Assembly: GCA_963792075.1 (NCBI GenBank)
Contig: CAWBUW010000002.1
Coordinates: 310,001 to 374,000 of the forward strand
DNA: 64,000 bases
Source: CAWBUW01 sp963792075
GTDB lineage: Bacteria; Chloroflexota; Anaerolineae; Anaerolineales; UBA4823
Direction: 5' to 3'
Both the position numbers and the translations under genes were made by a program. Below are positions 24,660 to 33,487 of this stretch, one piece after another. The notes under the pieces were generated by a model. It had not been told where the DNA came from and made no database searches. It saw nothing but the letters and a program-made list of their open reading frames with translations. Positions within the stretch are counted from its first letter, which is position 1. Each line of letters starts with the position of its first letter.

Positions 24660-26959
24660 ATGATGCACAACAGACTTACCTTCCTTCTGATCACGTTACT
24701 TTTGGTCGGGGCGCTGACCCTGCTGCCTCCAGGCACGTTTAAGACAGCGGCGCAGGTCGAAACAGGGTCCTCTCCCGTTGCGCCGGCGGAACCCCTCCTG
24801 CCGATCTCTGATAGTTACGGTTACACGGTAAGCAGCCGGGCTTTCGATCCTTCTTATCCGATCGCCTCTTCGGGGACTCTGGTCACTTTGGATTCTCCGG
24901 ATGACGCCTATAGCGCTGTAATTGACCTGGGTTTCAGCTTCCCATTTTACGAAAGGGCATTTTCACAGGTCAAGATCTCTACGAATGGATACCTGACATT
25001 TGATATCTCCGCCGTTGAACAATTGATCAACAACCTCAAAATCCCCAGCGACCAGACACCGAACAACCTGATTGCCCCATTTTGGGATGACCTGGTCGAA
25101 GGCTCAGGCTCCTTACGCTATTATCAAGGCAACAACGGCGTTCAAAACTATTTTGGTGTGCAATGGGATCAGTTTAGCCAGTTCAATAAAACTCCCTTGG
25201 ACACCTTTCAGGTCATCTTGTTCCAGAATGGCGATATTTTGTTTCAATACTTGTCGATGAACAGCATGTTGAATGAGGCAACGGTTGGCTTCGAAGATGG
25301 CGATGGTGTGGATGGATATCAATACCTGTATAACGAGGCTGGCGTAAGCAGCAACACTGCCATCCTGTTCACTCGACCGCCCGCGGGCAGCCGCGTCAAA
25401 TTGAGCCCATTATATGCGGGTGGGTTCATTATCGGTGGCAAGGCTCAGTTTGGTCTACACTTAACCAATACAGGAAACCACCCGGGTTTCCCTTTGGACA
25501 ATTATTCTCTTTCCGCCCAACCTGCCCAGGCTGGCTGGCTGGTCAAGTTTTTCCGCCAGGGCCAGGAGGTAATTTCTACAGGCTCCCTGGCCCAATTGCA
25601 GAGCCAGGATATCAATGTGATAGTCTATCCTCCTGTGAACGCACAGGTCGGAGACGAGACCTTGATTGACCTGCGAGCTACTTCTTCGAACGATCCCAGC
25701 CGCAGCGCCAAAGTGCGCTTACAGGTGGCTGTCCCGGCAAAATTTATGCACGCCTATTCAGACCTGGATTCTACGGGTAAAGGTTGGACGCACCTGGGGC
25801 TTTATTGGAAAGAAAATATTGCCAGCACTACCTTCTCCCCCTTCGAGAGCAACATCAGCCTGGTGCCGGCGGGGGAAAAATATGTACTGTTGTGGGACAG
25901 CGCCTCCGGAGGGCTGGCGAACCTGGATTATGTCTTCGTGAATGAGCTGGGGGTGCCAGAGCCGGTCGTCCGTCATTTGGAACAAGACAACAATACGGAT
26001 GACCGGCTTCCCTACCTGGCGAGCGGTTTTGGGCTGAATCAAAAGGTTGCAGTGGTCTGGCCCAGTTACAAAATCAACTCAAGCTTGAATACCCTGTATA
26101 ACCTAATGTTTGCAGTATTGGATCCTGTGGGGACCAGCCCCATTGCGTTTGGACCCCGAAATGTAACCTCCAACACACTGGCATATGAAGATGGAGGCGA
26201 CCAGATTCAAAAAGCCAGTGTAATTTGGGTAGACGAGGATAAGCTTTGGTTTGTCTGGCAAGAACAGCATGCTACAGGCCCATCGACAACGGCCTCTGGC
26301 ATCAGAGCCGGCCTCTACAGTTTGAGCGCCAATGGTGGACGGGTGGGTGGATCTCTGGTTTCCATTGGCTCCCGGGCGACCCACAGGTGGATTACGCCGA
26401 TCCCACAGTCCAGCGCCTGCCAGATGGGACAGGCCTGGCCTTTTTCAGCGGGGTGAACCTGTCTCAAAAGACCCAGCAGATTTATTGGGTGGCGCTGGGC
26501 AGTAACGGATCAGCCTCTCCGAGTGTGACGCCCTTGGGGACCTTGGAAGGCCGGCGGGTAAATTCTGCAATCATCGGTAGCCAGGTAATGTTGGCCAGGA
26601 TTTCGCCCGATCGAGCGGCAGTCAGTTATGACATGATCAATTACTCTGGGAGCGGGACGGGCGTTAACCTGACAGTAGTCTCCTCACAGAGTATGGTTTT
26701 GGAAAATCTGAATATGGTCGAGTACGTTTCTTTGTTTGCTGACCAAGGAAATAACGGTATCTTGACCTGGAGAAATACTGACCAAACCCAAATGTATTAT
26801 GCCCTGGTCGACAGCAGTGGGACCCTGCGTACGCCGGCTTTGATGTTCTTTGAATCTCCCCGGCATGGGGTTTTGGTCAGCAAGAGCGGGCAAAGCAGCA
26901 CAGTTTACGTTGGTTCCTATAAGATTGCGTTGCCAGAAATATTAAAGACATCGAAATGA
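24660..26959 (+). pseudogene. Secreted nidogen-like surface protein, frameshifted
   Basis: Starts at ATG 24660 or 24663 with a signal peptide (RLTFLLITLLLVGALTLLP). Residues about 45-240 resemble a nidogen (NIDO)-type extracellular domain (ISTNGYLTFD, NNLIAPFWDDL, YFGVQWDQF, FQVILFQNGDILFQY). A beta-sandwich and repeated beta-strand blades follow. The first frame runs to 26456, but near 26369-26374 (CTCCCGGGCGAC) the similarity-like pattern passes to the next frame (GDPQVDYADPTVQRL), which stays open to 26959. Restoring one C would give a single ~767-aa protein. The break is either an authentic mutation or a sequencing/assembly error at a C run. Confidence 0.75.
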
Positions 26960-26978
26960 GCAAGCGAGGGATGAAATT

Positions 26979-27419
26979 ATGGCTGAAAAACTTGTAGTTT
27001 ACCTATCCAAAAAAAGCGAGCGAGGCCAAGGCCTGGTGGAATTTGCCCTGTCGATTACGTTGCTAATGTTCTTTTTGGCCGGCACGATTGATCTGGGGCG
27101 TGCGTTTTTCACCTATATGGCCTTGCGCGACGCGGCCCAGGAAGGCGCTTCTTATGCTTCCATCAGCCCGGGCAATGCGTCTGCAATCGAAGAGCGAGCG
27201 CGCACCAGCTCCACCTTTCCTGTGGATCTGACCAGTCCAGATGTTGGTGTCAGCACCGTGGTGAGCGGTGCGGGTTGTTCTGGCGATTCGGTGACTGTCA
27301 CTGTTCGCTATAACAACTTCCCCCTGGTCTTTCCCTTTTCGAACGTGATTTTTGGGCAGAATTACTTGACTTTGGTTACAGATGTGACCGACACTGTTTT
27401 ACTGCCCAAGTGTCCTTAG
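26979..27419 (+). CDS. TadE-like pseudopilin
   Basis: A 146-aa protein with the TadE signature: a positive stretch (KKSERGQGLVEFALSIT) just before a membrane segment (LLMFFLAGTIDLGRAFFTYM), then LRDAAQEGASYASI. The remaining ~95 residues are extracytoplasmic with two cysteines in the C-terminal half. TadE proteins are minor pseudopilins of tight-adherence pili. GAGGGA precedes the ATG. The gene lies 19 bp after the nidogen-like gene and before tadG. No tadA/tadZ ATPase genes are in the window. Confidence 0.88.
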   Translation: MAEKLVVYLSKKSERGQGLVEFALSITLLMFFLAGTIDLGRAFFTYMALRDAAQEGASYASISPGNASAIEERARTSSTFPVDLTSPDVGVSTVVSGAGCSGDSVTVTVRYNNFPLVFPFSNVIFGQNYLTLVTDVTDTVLLPKCP

Positions 27420-27511
27420 AATGAATAATTGTTTGTTGGTATAGTTTGCGCCGGCAACATCAGCTCAAACGACCCAAACTCTGAATGATGTGTGAGCGAG
27501 AGGAGAGAAAA

Positions 27512-28804
27512 ATGAAAAATAATAAGGCTGAACGTGGACAGGTGCTTATCTTAATCGTTTTGGGATTTGTCTTGATCCTGGGGTTCGCTGGCCTGGCAAT
27601 CGACGGCGGCCGGGTCTACTCGGATCGTCGGAACGGCCAGAACGGAGCGGACGCTGCTTCTTTGGCTGGCGGCGGCGAGGTGGCTATGTACTTAGAAGAA
27701 AATGTGATTACATCGAAACAATGGGATTGCCCTGGTGTGCCATTGCAAACGGCGATGAGGTCGGGGATTAATGTGGCCATCGTCCGCGCCCAAAGCAATG
27801 ATTTCACCATCGATAACGATTACGATGCGGATTGGAATGGCGTCGAGGCGCGCTGTTACACCAAATCGTTCGCCGCCGGCTTAATGGTGGATCGTTATAT
27901 CGATGTGATCGCCCGTATTACCACCCATACTAAGCCGGTGTTCATCCAGTTCTTTTACCCGGATGTCGTCAACAGCCAGGTAGAAGCAGTGACGCGCGTG
28001 CGCCCGATCCAACCCTTCGGTTTTGGACAGGCAATCATAGCCTTGAATCGGCTTCCATGCAGTGGTACGTCGAATGGCGTTATATTAAGCGGTAGTTTGG
28101 ACGCGAGTATAAAAGGGGGAGGGGTATTTTCTAACGGCTGCTTGAAAGGTAACGGAGGTTATGATGCTATGATCCAGGACGGCGGCGTGAGTTACGTGGG
28201 CGAACAACAAGGCGGCATGAACTATGTAGATGAAAACGGCCAACCCATTACAGTTCAGCAAGTGGACACTCCAATGCCATCGGACGCTGTTTCCATACCT
28301 GTGCCTAACTGTAACCCCCCCGCCATAACGATGAAGGATATCAGAAGTTCGCGGAACCTGGCTCCGGGCTTATACTGCCTCACAGGGGATCCCCATAACT
28401 CCAATTGGGAAGCGATTAAGCTCTCTGGCAGTGATAAGTTGACCGGGATTGGCGTGACGATCTATGTGATGAGCGGAGGCGTGGATATCGCCGGTAGTGT
28501 GACTTTGAACCTGCAGGCACCCGATGCAAGCGCAGTGAATAACGCAGTTCCAGGTTTGTTGTTTTACGTTGCGAGTGTTGGGAAAGAGATAAATATTCAA
28601 GGCAATGGTGGTACCCAGGTGGAAGGACTGATCTATGCGCCTGATGCAACGGTGACACTGGCTGGTACTCCGGGAGTTGTATCTAAATTTAACACCCAGA
28701 TTGTGGCGCAAAATGTTATGCTGACCGGTAACGCAGTGCTTGACGTTGTTTTTGACGACGCCAAGAACTACAATTCACCGACCAGGATGGAACTGGCGAA
28801 GTAG
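27512..28804 (+). CDS. TadG-like Flp pilus-assembly protein
   Basis: About 430 aa. The N-terminus carries ERGQVLILIVLGFVLILGFAGLAIDGGR, the TadG/TadE-type hydrophobic helix, followed by the typical NGADAASLAGG. The rest is extracytoplasmic, and the C-terminal half is beta-rich with repeated GNG and LSG turns (about 190-420). I chose ATG 27512 because AGGAG lies 6 nt upstream; ATG 27485 is less likely. With the Calx-beta TadE protein and the small TadE it forms a surface-structure group that probably shares the LepB and ECF functions upstream. Confidence 0.85.
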   Translation: MKNNKAERGQVLILIVLGFVLILGFAGLAIDGGRVYSDRRNGQNGADAASLAGGGEVAMYLEENVITSKQWDCPGVPLQTAMRSGINVAIVRAQSNDFTIDNDYDADWNGVEARCYTKSFAAGLMVDRYIDVIARITTHTKPVFIQFFYPDVVNSQVEAVTRVRPIQPFGFGQAIIALNRLPCSGTSNGVILSGSLDASIKGGGVFSNGCLKGNGGYDAMIQDGGVSYVGEQQGGMNYVDENGQPITVQQVDTPMPSDAVSIPVPNCNPPAITMKDIRSSRNLAPGLYCLTGDPHNSNWEAIKLSGSDKLTGIGVTIYVMSGGVDIAGSVTLNLQAPDASAVNNAVPGLLFYVASVGKEINIQGNGGTQVEGLIYAPDATVTLAGTPGVVSKFNTQIVAQNVMLTGNAVLDVVFDDAKNYNSPTRMELAK

Positions 28805-28840
28805 TCTTAGCTTAAAAAATTCAGCGACTGTCCCAATTAA

Positions 28841-28888
28841 TACGTACCTGTGCCGGTGATGCGAAGCACTATCCCACACAGGTACGTA
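28841..28888. repeat. Degenerate second copy of the 8636-type inverted repeat
   Basis: Outer arms TACGTACCTGTG (28841-28852) and CACAGGTACGTA (28877-28888) pair over 12 bp, and the centre is GATGCGAAGCACT with a GAA loop. Both arms closely match the inner arms of the 8636-8754 element, including the following TATATTTTC. The middle pairs poorly. It lies between the tadG stop and the 3' end of the SRP RNA. Confidence 0.72.
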
Positions 28889-28907
28889 TATTTTCGCCTA
28901 ACAGATA

Positions 28908-29012
28908 CTCCGGACAGGCGACCCGGCGGCACCCAGAAGGGCTTCCTTACCGCTGCTTCCTTTCGGACCTGACGGGGTTCGGTAGTTTCTGCCGCGCCGG
29001 ACCCATCCGGAG
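28908..29012 (-). ncRNA. ffs: Signal recognition particle RNA (small bacterial type)
   Basis: On the minus strand the conserved domain IV reads GTCAGGTCC GAAA GGAAGCAGC, the Ffh-binding hairpin with its GNRA-type loop and asymmetric bulge. The ends CTCCGGA and TCCGGAG pair to close the ~105-nt rod. It partners Ffh for co-translational membrane targeting. A sigma70 promoter lies at the expected distance upstream. Confidence 0.95.
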
Positions 29013-29019
29013 CGTGCCA

Positions 29020-29048
29020 AGCATACCGCAGGAAGGGGGGGATGTCAA
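29020..29048 (-). promoter_or_regulatory. Promoter of the SRP RNA gene
   Basis: Minus strand: -35 TTGACA (29043-29048), 17-bp spacer, -10 TATGCT (29020-29025). The predicted transcription start (~29013) coincides with the 5' end of the folded RNA, which supports both calls. Confidence 0.88.
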
Positions 29049-29056
29049 TAGCGGTG

Positions 29057-29203
29057 TTATTTTAAGCGCCGGGATTGCCAGAAGATACCTCCCAATACGA
29101 TCAGCACCAGGATGACCGCTCCGATGATCAGGATGGTTGTGTCGCCGGGAGGCAGGTCGGGGATGGAGGGAGGGTGGGAAAGGGAGAAGAGATTTGGCAG
29201 CAT
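29057..29203 (-). CDS. Small single-pass membrane peptide (48 aa)
   Basis: The ORF starts MLPNLFSLSHPPSIPDLPPG, continues with a hydrophobic helix (TTILIIGAVILVLIVLGGIFW), and ends with a positive tail (QSRRLK). The topology is N-out, C-in by the positive-inside rule. GGAG lies 5 nt before the ATG. It is short, but the clean hydrophobic segment and basic tail argue that it is real. Function is unknown; its position directly upstream of the SRP RNA promoter may be incidental. Confidence 0.6.
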   Translation of the reverse strand: MLPNLFSLSHPPSIPDLPPGDTTILIIGAVILVLIVLGGIFWQSRRLK

Positions 29204-29365
29204 AAGTGTCTCCAATAAGATAACAGCGAAAACTTAGCCCTTATTGCCGACCCTCAATTGGAACTTGTGGTTTCACAGACCAGAATGAGTGCTGGCTTTT
29301 TGATTCTATCACAATGCCGGCGGGCTTCTTCCGCACCCTGGACATGGGTCAGCACATCTATCATT

Positions 29366-29496
29366 GGGTGTATGTCAGTTCTGGGGCAGGGGGTTTGGGG
29401 GTTCATCACGCTGCGCAAAGCGCAGCGTGATGAACCCCCAATTTCCTCCTCAGACCTGGTGCATGTCAAATTGGCCCCCAAACTGACATGCACCCC
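29366..29496. repeat. Composite inverted-repeat element B, copy 2
   Basis: Same order as the copy at 10859: arm A (from 29366), a perfect 22-bp palindrome with AAA loop (29395-29441), a second A (GGTGCATGTCAAATTGG), then an inverted A (CCCAAACTGACATGCACC, to 29494). The shells of the two copies align well, but their central palindromes differ completely apart from the symmetric design. Here the centre instead matches the palindrome at 2047 almost base for base. It lies between divergent genes. Confidence 0.87.
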
Positions 29497-29511
29497 TATC
29501 ATTCACCAATT

Positions 29512-29540
29512 TTGGCGAGACTACAGTTCGATACTATAAT
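29512..29540 (+). promoter_or_regulatory. Sigma70-like promoter of the oxidoreductase gene
   Basis: TTGGCG (29512-29517), 17-bp spacer, TATAAT (29535-29540), pointing to the gene at 29603 with a leader of about 55 nt. It begins 16 bp after composite element B. Confidence 0.7.
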
Positions 29541-29602
29541 TGAGCAGTTCTAGCCGGGTAGGTTTTCAGTCACAGCCAATCTTTTTGTTCTGAGGAGGTT
29601 TT

Positions 29603-30673
29603 ATGCCGCACTTGTTTGATCCTTTTCCCCTGCGTGGAGTGACTCTGCGCAACCGGATCGGTATTCCGCCAATGTGCCAGTACTCAGCGGTGGATGGCTT
29701 CGCCAACGACTGGCACAGGGTGCACTATGGCTCACGGGCAGTCGGTGGCGCCGGTTTGATCATCGTTGAAGCAACCGCCGTAGAGCCGCGCGGGCGGATC
29801 ACACCGGATGACCTTGGGCTGTGGAATGACGCCCAGGTTGAGCCACTCGCGCACATCACACGCTTTCTCAAAGAACACGGCGCGGTTCCGGGTATTCAAA
29901 TTGCTCATGCCGGTCGCAAGGCCGGCACCCACCGTCCGTGGGGTGCGCCGGCCAGCGGTCCGCTTGCTGCGGACGATGCGCGCGGCTGGCAGGCGGTTGG
30001 CCCCAGCCCGCTACCGTTTGCGGATGGCTACCATGCTCCGCACGAATTGAGCATCGAAGAGATCCACAGCATCCAGGGGACGTTTGTCGCGGCGGCCGTC
30101 CGGGCGCTGGCGGCCGGCTTTGAGTGGTTGGAGATCCATGGCGCGCATGGTTACCTGATGCACAGCTTCTACTCGCCGCTTTCGAACCGGCGTACGGATG
30201 AATACGGCGGCAGTTTTGAGAACCGCACCCGTATCCTGCTTGAAACAACCCGCGCAGTGCGCCAGGTCTGGCCCGAGCGCCTGCCGCTGGCAGTGCGGCT
30301 CTCCTGCACCGACTGGATTGAGAATGGGTGGACGAATGCGGATTCTGTGATCCTTGCCCAAAGGTTGAAAGACGAAGGGGTAGACCTGATCGACTGCTCA
30401 TCGGGCGGGAACGTGCCGAAAGCCCCGGTAATGTTCGGCCCAGGTTACCAGGTGCCGTTGGCAGAAACAATCCGCCGCGAAGCTGGAATAGCCACTGCCG
30501 CTGTAGGGCTGATAACCGCGCCTGAGCAAGCTGATGAAATCATCCTCAACGGACGGGCCGATGTCGTGCTTCTGGGGCGTGCAGCGCTGCGCGATCCATA
30601 CTGGCCACTCCACGCGGCGCAGGCGCTCAAACAGGGCAACCTCGTGCCGGGCCAGTATCTCCGCGCTTTTTAG
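29603..30673 (+). CDS. NADH:flavin oxidoreductase, old yellow enzyme family (YqjM-like)
   Basis: An FMN-dependent ene-reductase of 356 aa with a TIM barrel. The YqjM-class cysteine is in PPMCQYSA (Cys25). Also present are the flavin-binding and substrate histidines in QIAHAGRKA, the IHGAHGYLMHSFYSPLSN segment and the RTDEYGGSFENR motif, and the C-terminal phosphate-binding GRADVVLLGRAALRDP. It probably reduces activated C=C bonds with NAD(P)H; the natural substrate is unknown. GAGGAGG lies before the ATG. Its stop overlaps that of the convergent hydrolase by 4 bp. Confidence 0.94.
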   Translation: MPHLFDPFPLRGVTLRNRIGIPPMCQYSAVDGFANDWHRVHYGSRAVGGAGLIIVEATAVEPRGRITPDDLGLWNDAQVEPLAHITRFLKEHGAVPGIQIAHAGRKAGTHRPWGAPASGPLAADDARGWQAVGPSPLPFADGYHAPHELSIEEIHSIQGTFVAAAVRALAAGFEWLEIHGAHGYLMHSFYSPLSNRRTDEYGGSFENRTRILLETTRAVRQVWPERLPLAVRLSCTDWIENGWTNADSVILAQRLKDEGVDLIDCSSGGNVPKAPVMFGPGYQVPLAETIRREAGIATAAVGLITAPEQADEIILNGRADVVLLGRAALRDPYWPLHAAQALKQGNLVPGQYLRAF

Positions 30674-31578
30674 TAAGGGCTGACTATCCGTTGAGCTTGG
30701 CGTTCCAAGAAGCTTGCCACTACCTGTAAATAGTGCCCGGTCTCTTCGAGATGCGGAGTGTGCGAGCTTTCCTCAAAAAGCACCCATTCAGAATTGGGCA
30801 GCTGCTGCCGGAGAACGGCGTTAATCGCCGGCGTCGATTCGTCGGAGCGGCCTGAAAGGATCAGAGTCGGGGCATGGACCTCGCCAAGCCGCGGCTCGAT
30901 ATCCCAATCTTTGAGCTTGCCGGTGCAATAGAACTCGCTGGGCCCCCACAGGGTCTCATATACTTCCGGGCTTCGAGCTAGTTTATCCAAAGTGCGCGTG
31001 AGGCAATCTGGCCAGGGAGCCCGGCGACAAAGATGGCGGCGATAATATAGCTCGGTGGCTGAGGCATATTCGGGCTGGTCGGTGGTGCCCGCCGCTTCAT
31101 GCTTTAGCAGAACTTGTTGGACTTCGCCGGGAAGCTCGGCGCGCAGGCGGTTGGCTTCAGCGATCCAGCGCGGTGTGCTGGCAGCAGAATTTGCCAGGAT
31201 TAAACTCTGCACGCCAGCGGGCTGCGTCAGCAGATATTCCAGGGCCAGGAAGCCGCCCCAGGACTGCCCCAGCAGGTGAACATGCTCCAGGCCCAGGGCG
31301 GTGCGGACGGCGCCCACTTCTTCCACAAACAGCGCGATCGTCCACAGGGACGGGTCATGCGGCTGGTCGGAGTTGCCGTTGCCCAACTGGTCATAAAAAA
31401 TCACCTCCCGCCCGGTCTCAGCCAGCGCTTCCAGGGTTTCGAGGTAATCATGGGTCATGCCCGGCCCGCCGTGCAAGCATAAAAGAGGTAGTTTCCCCGC
31501 CGCGCCCTCACCAACGCGGCGGTACCACGTCCGGTAGCCGCGAAAAGAGATATACCCTTCACTTACTGGCGGTTTCAT
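30670..31578 (-). CDS. Proline iminopeptidase-like alpha/beta hydrolase
   Basis: A 302-aa alpha/beta hydrolase of the S33 type. The oxyanion region is LCLHGGPGMTHDYL, the nucleophile elbow is GQSWGG, the acid is in LSGRSDE, and the terminal His is in EESSHTPHLE. These match prolyl aminopeptidases/tricorn-interacting-factor-F1-like enzymes that release N-terminal residues from peptides. It lies downstream of a peptide-type ABC importer and a formamidase, so processing of imported peptides or amides is a reasonable inference. It has no signal peptide and is probably cytoplasmic. Confidence 0.9.
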   Translation of the reverse strand: MKPPVSEGYISFRGYRTWYRRVGEGAAGKLPLLCLHGGPGMTHDYLETLEALAETGREVIFYDQLGNGNSDQPHDPSLWTIALFVEEVGAVRTALGLEHVHLLGQSWGGFLALEYLLTQPAGVQSLILANSAASTPRWIAEANRLRAELPGEVQQVLLKHEAAGTTDQPEYASATELYYRRHLCRRAPWPDCLTRTLDKLARSPEVYETLWGPSEFYCTGKLKDWDIEPRLGEVHAPTLILSGRSDESTPAINAVLRQQLPNSEWVLFEESSHTPHLEETGHYLQVVASFLERQAQRIVSPY

Positions 31579-31625
31579 TTTTGGACCAGTCTGTATCCGT
31601 TGAGAACCTGCGCCAACCCGGTGGA

Positions 31626-32531
31626 TCAGGCCGACAGCTCAAACCCATATTGCTTCAAGACGCTCTTGGGGAATTCAAAGCGCACGGTCTTGAGCGGGTC
31701 AACAACCTGGCAGAATTTGAGCTGCCCTACCAGGCTCATCAGCATCCCGGCGTCGTTCAATGGGAGATGGGCAAATTTAGTCAAGAACTCTGCCATGCGG
31801 TCGATCGCACCCTGGGCAGCGGCGCTCACGTCCGGCGCAGAGAAAATGGTAGCCACCAGCTCAGGCGTTTCCACGAAGGGCGTCGGCAGGCCGGGCAAAC
31901 TCACCACCTGAGGGCGAAAATGTACCATGCCGGGCGTCTCCGCGCCGCAGACCACGATTTCACCATCGCCCATGGCGGCGTGCAGATCGCCGGCGCCGAA
32001 TAATGCGCCGGCTACCCCGACCGTGAAATAAACCCGGCTGCCCTGGCCGATGAGCGTGCAATCCATGTTGCCGCCGTGCGGCCCCGGTGTGCCATTGGCC
32101 ACCGAGCCTTCGGCCGGGGCAACCCCGATCACGCCAATCATGGGCCGTATGGGCACGCGGACCTTATCCTTGAACACCAGCTCGTTGCCGTCAAGTTTCA
32201 GAATGGTGGTTTCCATGCTGGTGATGCTCCCTCCCAGCGCGCCTTCGCCGGGGATAGCCACCATGCTGGATTGGGGACCGACTTCGATTTCGAGCAGGTC
32301 GACGCGCAAGACGTCACCGGGTTTCGTATTTTCAATGTAGACAGGCCCGGTAGCCGGGTTGACATGATTCCAATCCAGGTTGGTCACCAGGTCGTCTGGA
32401 GTTTGAATTTGTCCCTCGAAACAGTCATGCGTTTCAAGGGTAACCAGATCACCTTGCTGGACGCGAGCAACGGGTTGGTTGGTGGGGCTGAAGGCGAAAA
32501 ATACATGGTTACGAGATATTTTTGTTGCCAT
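31626..32531 (-). CDS. Acetamidase/formamidase family protein
   Basis: A 301-aa member of the FmdA/AmdA family (COG2421), hydrolysing short amides such as formamide or acetamide to ammonia and acid. Motifs: ETHDCFEGQ, NPATGPVYIENTKPGD, HGGNMDCT and GDLHAAMGDGEI. I start at ATG 32531, where AGGAG lies upstream; the frame is open to 32552. It sits inside the operon of the peptide-type ABC importer, suggesting that the transporter feeds amide or peptide nitrogen. Confidence 0.93.
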   Translation of the reverse strand: MATKISRNHVFFAFSPTNQPVARVQQGDLVTLETHDCFEGQIQTPDDLVTNLDWNHVNPATGPVYIENTKPGDVLRVDLLEIEVGPQSSMVAIPGEGALGGSITSMETTILKLDGNELVFKDKVRVPIRPMIGVIGVAPAEGSVANGTPGPHGGNMDCTLIGQGSRVYFTVGVAGALFGAGDLHAAMGDGEIVVCGAETPGMVHFRPQVVSLPGLPTPFVETPELVATIFSAPDVSAAAQGAIDRMAEFLTKFAHLPLNDAGMLMSLVGQLKFCQVVDPLKTVRFEFPKSVLKQYGFELSA

Positions 32532-32559
32532 TTCTGCTCCTTCTATTGGCAATTACAGG

Positions 32560-33486
32560 TTATTTGCGGCTGTGCCGGATGCGAGGGTCAACGATGGCCT
32601 GGACGATGTCGATCAGGATGCTGCTAAAGACCACCAGGATGGCGGTGAAAATTACAGTGCCCAGGATGAGCGGCACATCCACAGTTTCGATGGCCTCGAC
32701 CGCCATGCGGCCGACGCCAGGCCAGTTGAAAACACGCTCCACCACGACCACGCCGCCGATGAACCAGGGAATATCCATACCGGCCATGGTGATGATAGGG
32801 TTGAGCGCGTTGGGCAGCGCATGGCGCAGAATAACCAAACGATACAGCAGGCCTTTGGCGCGCGCTGTGCGGACGTAATCTGCCGAGAGGATATCCAGCA
32901 TGCTGGAGCGCATCATACGTGCATACCAGGCTGCCCCGCCCAGGCCGGCTGTCAAAGCCGGCAGGATAATGCTGGTGGGCGAATCTGCCCCGCCCAGGGG
33001 AAAGATAGGGATGAGGAAGCCCAGCCAGTAGAGCAGCAGCAGGCCCAGCCAGAATGGCGGCGCAGAGATGCCGATCAGGGAAATGAAAGTGCCGAGGCGG
33101 TCGGCCAGTTTTCCACGCGCGACGGCCGAGATGATCCCCACCGGCAGGCCGATGATCAGCTCGACGAAAATCCCTGCCAGGGTCAGGGCAAAGGTATATG
33201 GGATGCGGCTGAGCAGCAAATCGGTCACTTTGACCTGCTTGCGGTATGAAAAACCCAGGTCGCCATGCAAGGCATGGTTGAGATACGTTGTATACTGCAC
33301 CCACAGCGGCTGGTCTAAACCGAACTCATGCCGGATGCGCTGGACGGTTTCCACCGTTGCGCTTGGGCCGGCATACATGCGCGCCGGGTCAGCCGGTAAA
33401 TAATACAGGAGGAAGAACGTGATCACCGAAACGCCCAGCAAGACGGGGATCGTTTGGAGCAGGCGGCGTAAGATATAAGTCCACAT
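32560..33486 (-). CDS. ABC transporter permease, DppB/OppB type
   Basis: A 308-aa inner-membrane permease of the peptide/nickel family. The N-terminus MWTYILRRLLQTIPVLLGVSVITFFLL is typical, with six membrane segments and the EAA-like loop (ARAKGLLYRLVILRHALPNA) that docks the ATPase. It pairs with the DppC-type permease just upstream and the substrate-binding lipoprotein before that. No ATPase genes (dppD/dppF) are in this operon; they must be supplied from elsewhere. Confidence 0.94.
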   Translation of the reverse strand: MWTYILRRLLQTIPVLLGVSVITFFLLYYLPADPARMYAGPSATVETVQRIRHEFGLDQPLWVQYTTYLNHALHGDLGFSYRKQVKVTDLLLSRIPYTFALTLAGIFVELIIGLPVGIISAVARGKLADRLGTFISLIGISAPPFWLGLLLLYWLGFLIPIFPLGGADSPTSIILPALTAGLGGAAWYARMMRSSMLDILSADYVRTARAKGLLYRLVILRHALPNALNPIITMAGMDIPWFIGGVVVVERVFNWPGVGRMAVEAIETVDVPLILGTVIFTAILVVFSSILIDIVQAIVDPRIRHSRK

Positions 33487-33487
33487 C

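Noticed and set aside
31173..32003. 276-codon open frame opposite the hydrolase and formamidase genes
   Set aside because: It spans two convincing genes and their gap in antisense; no recognisable protein features.
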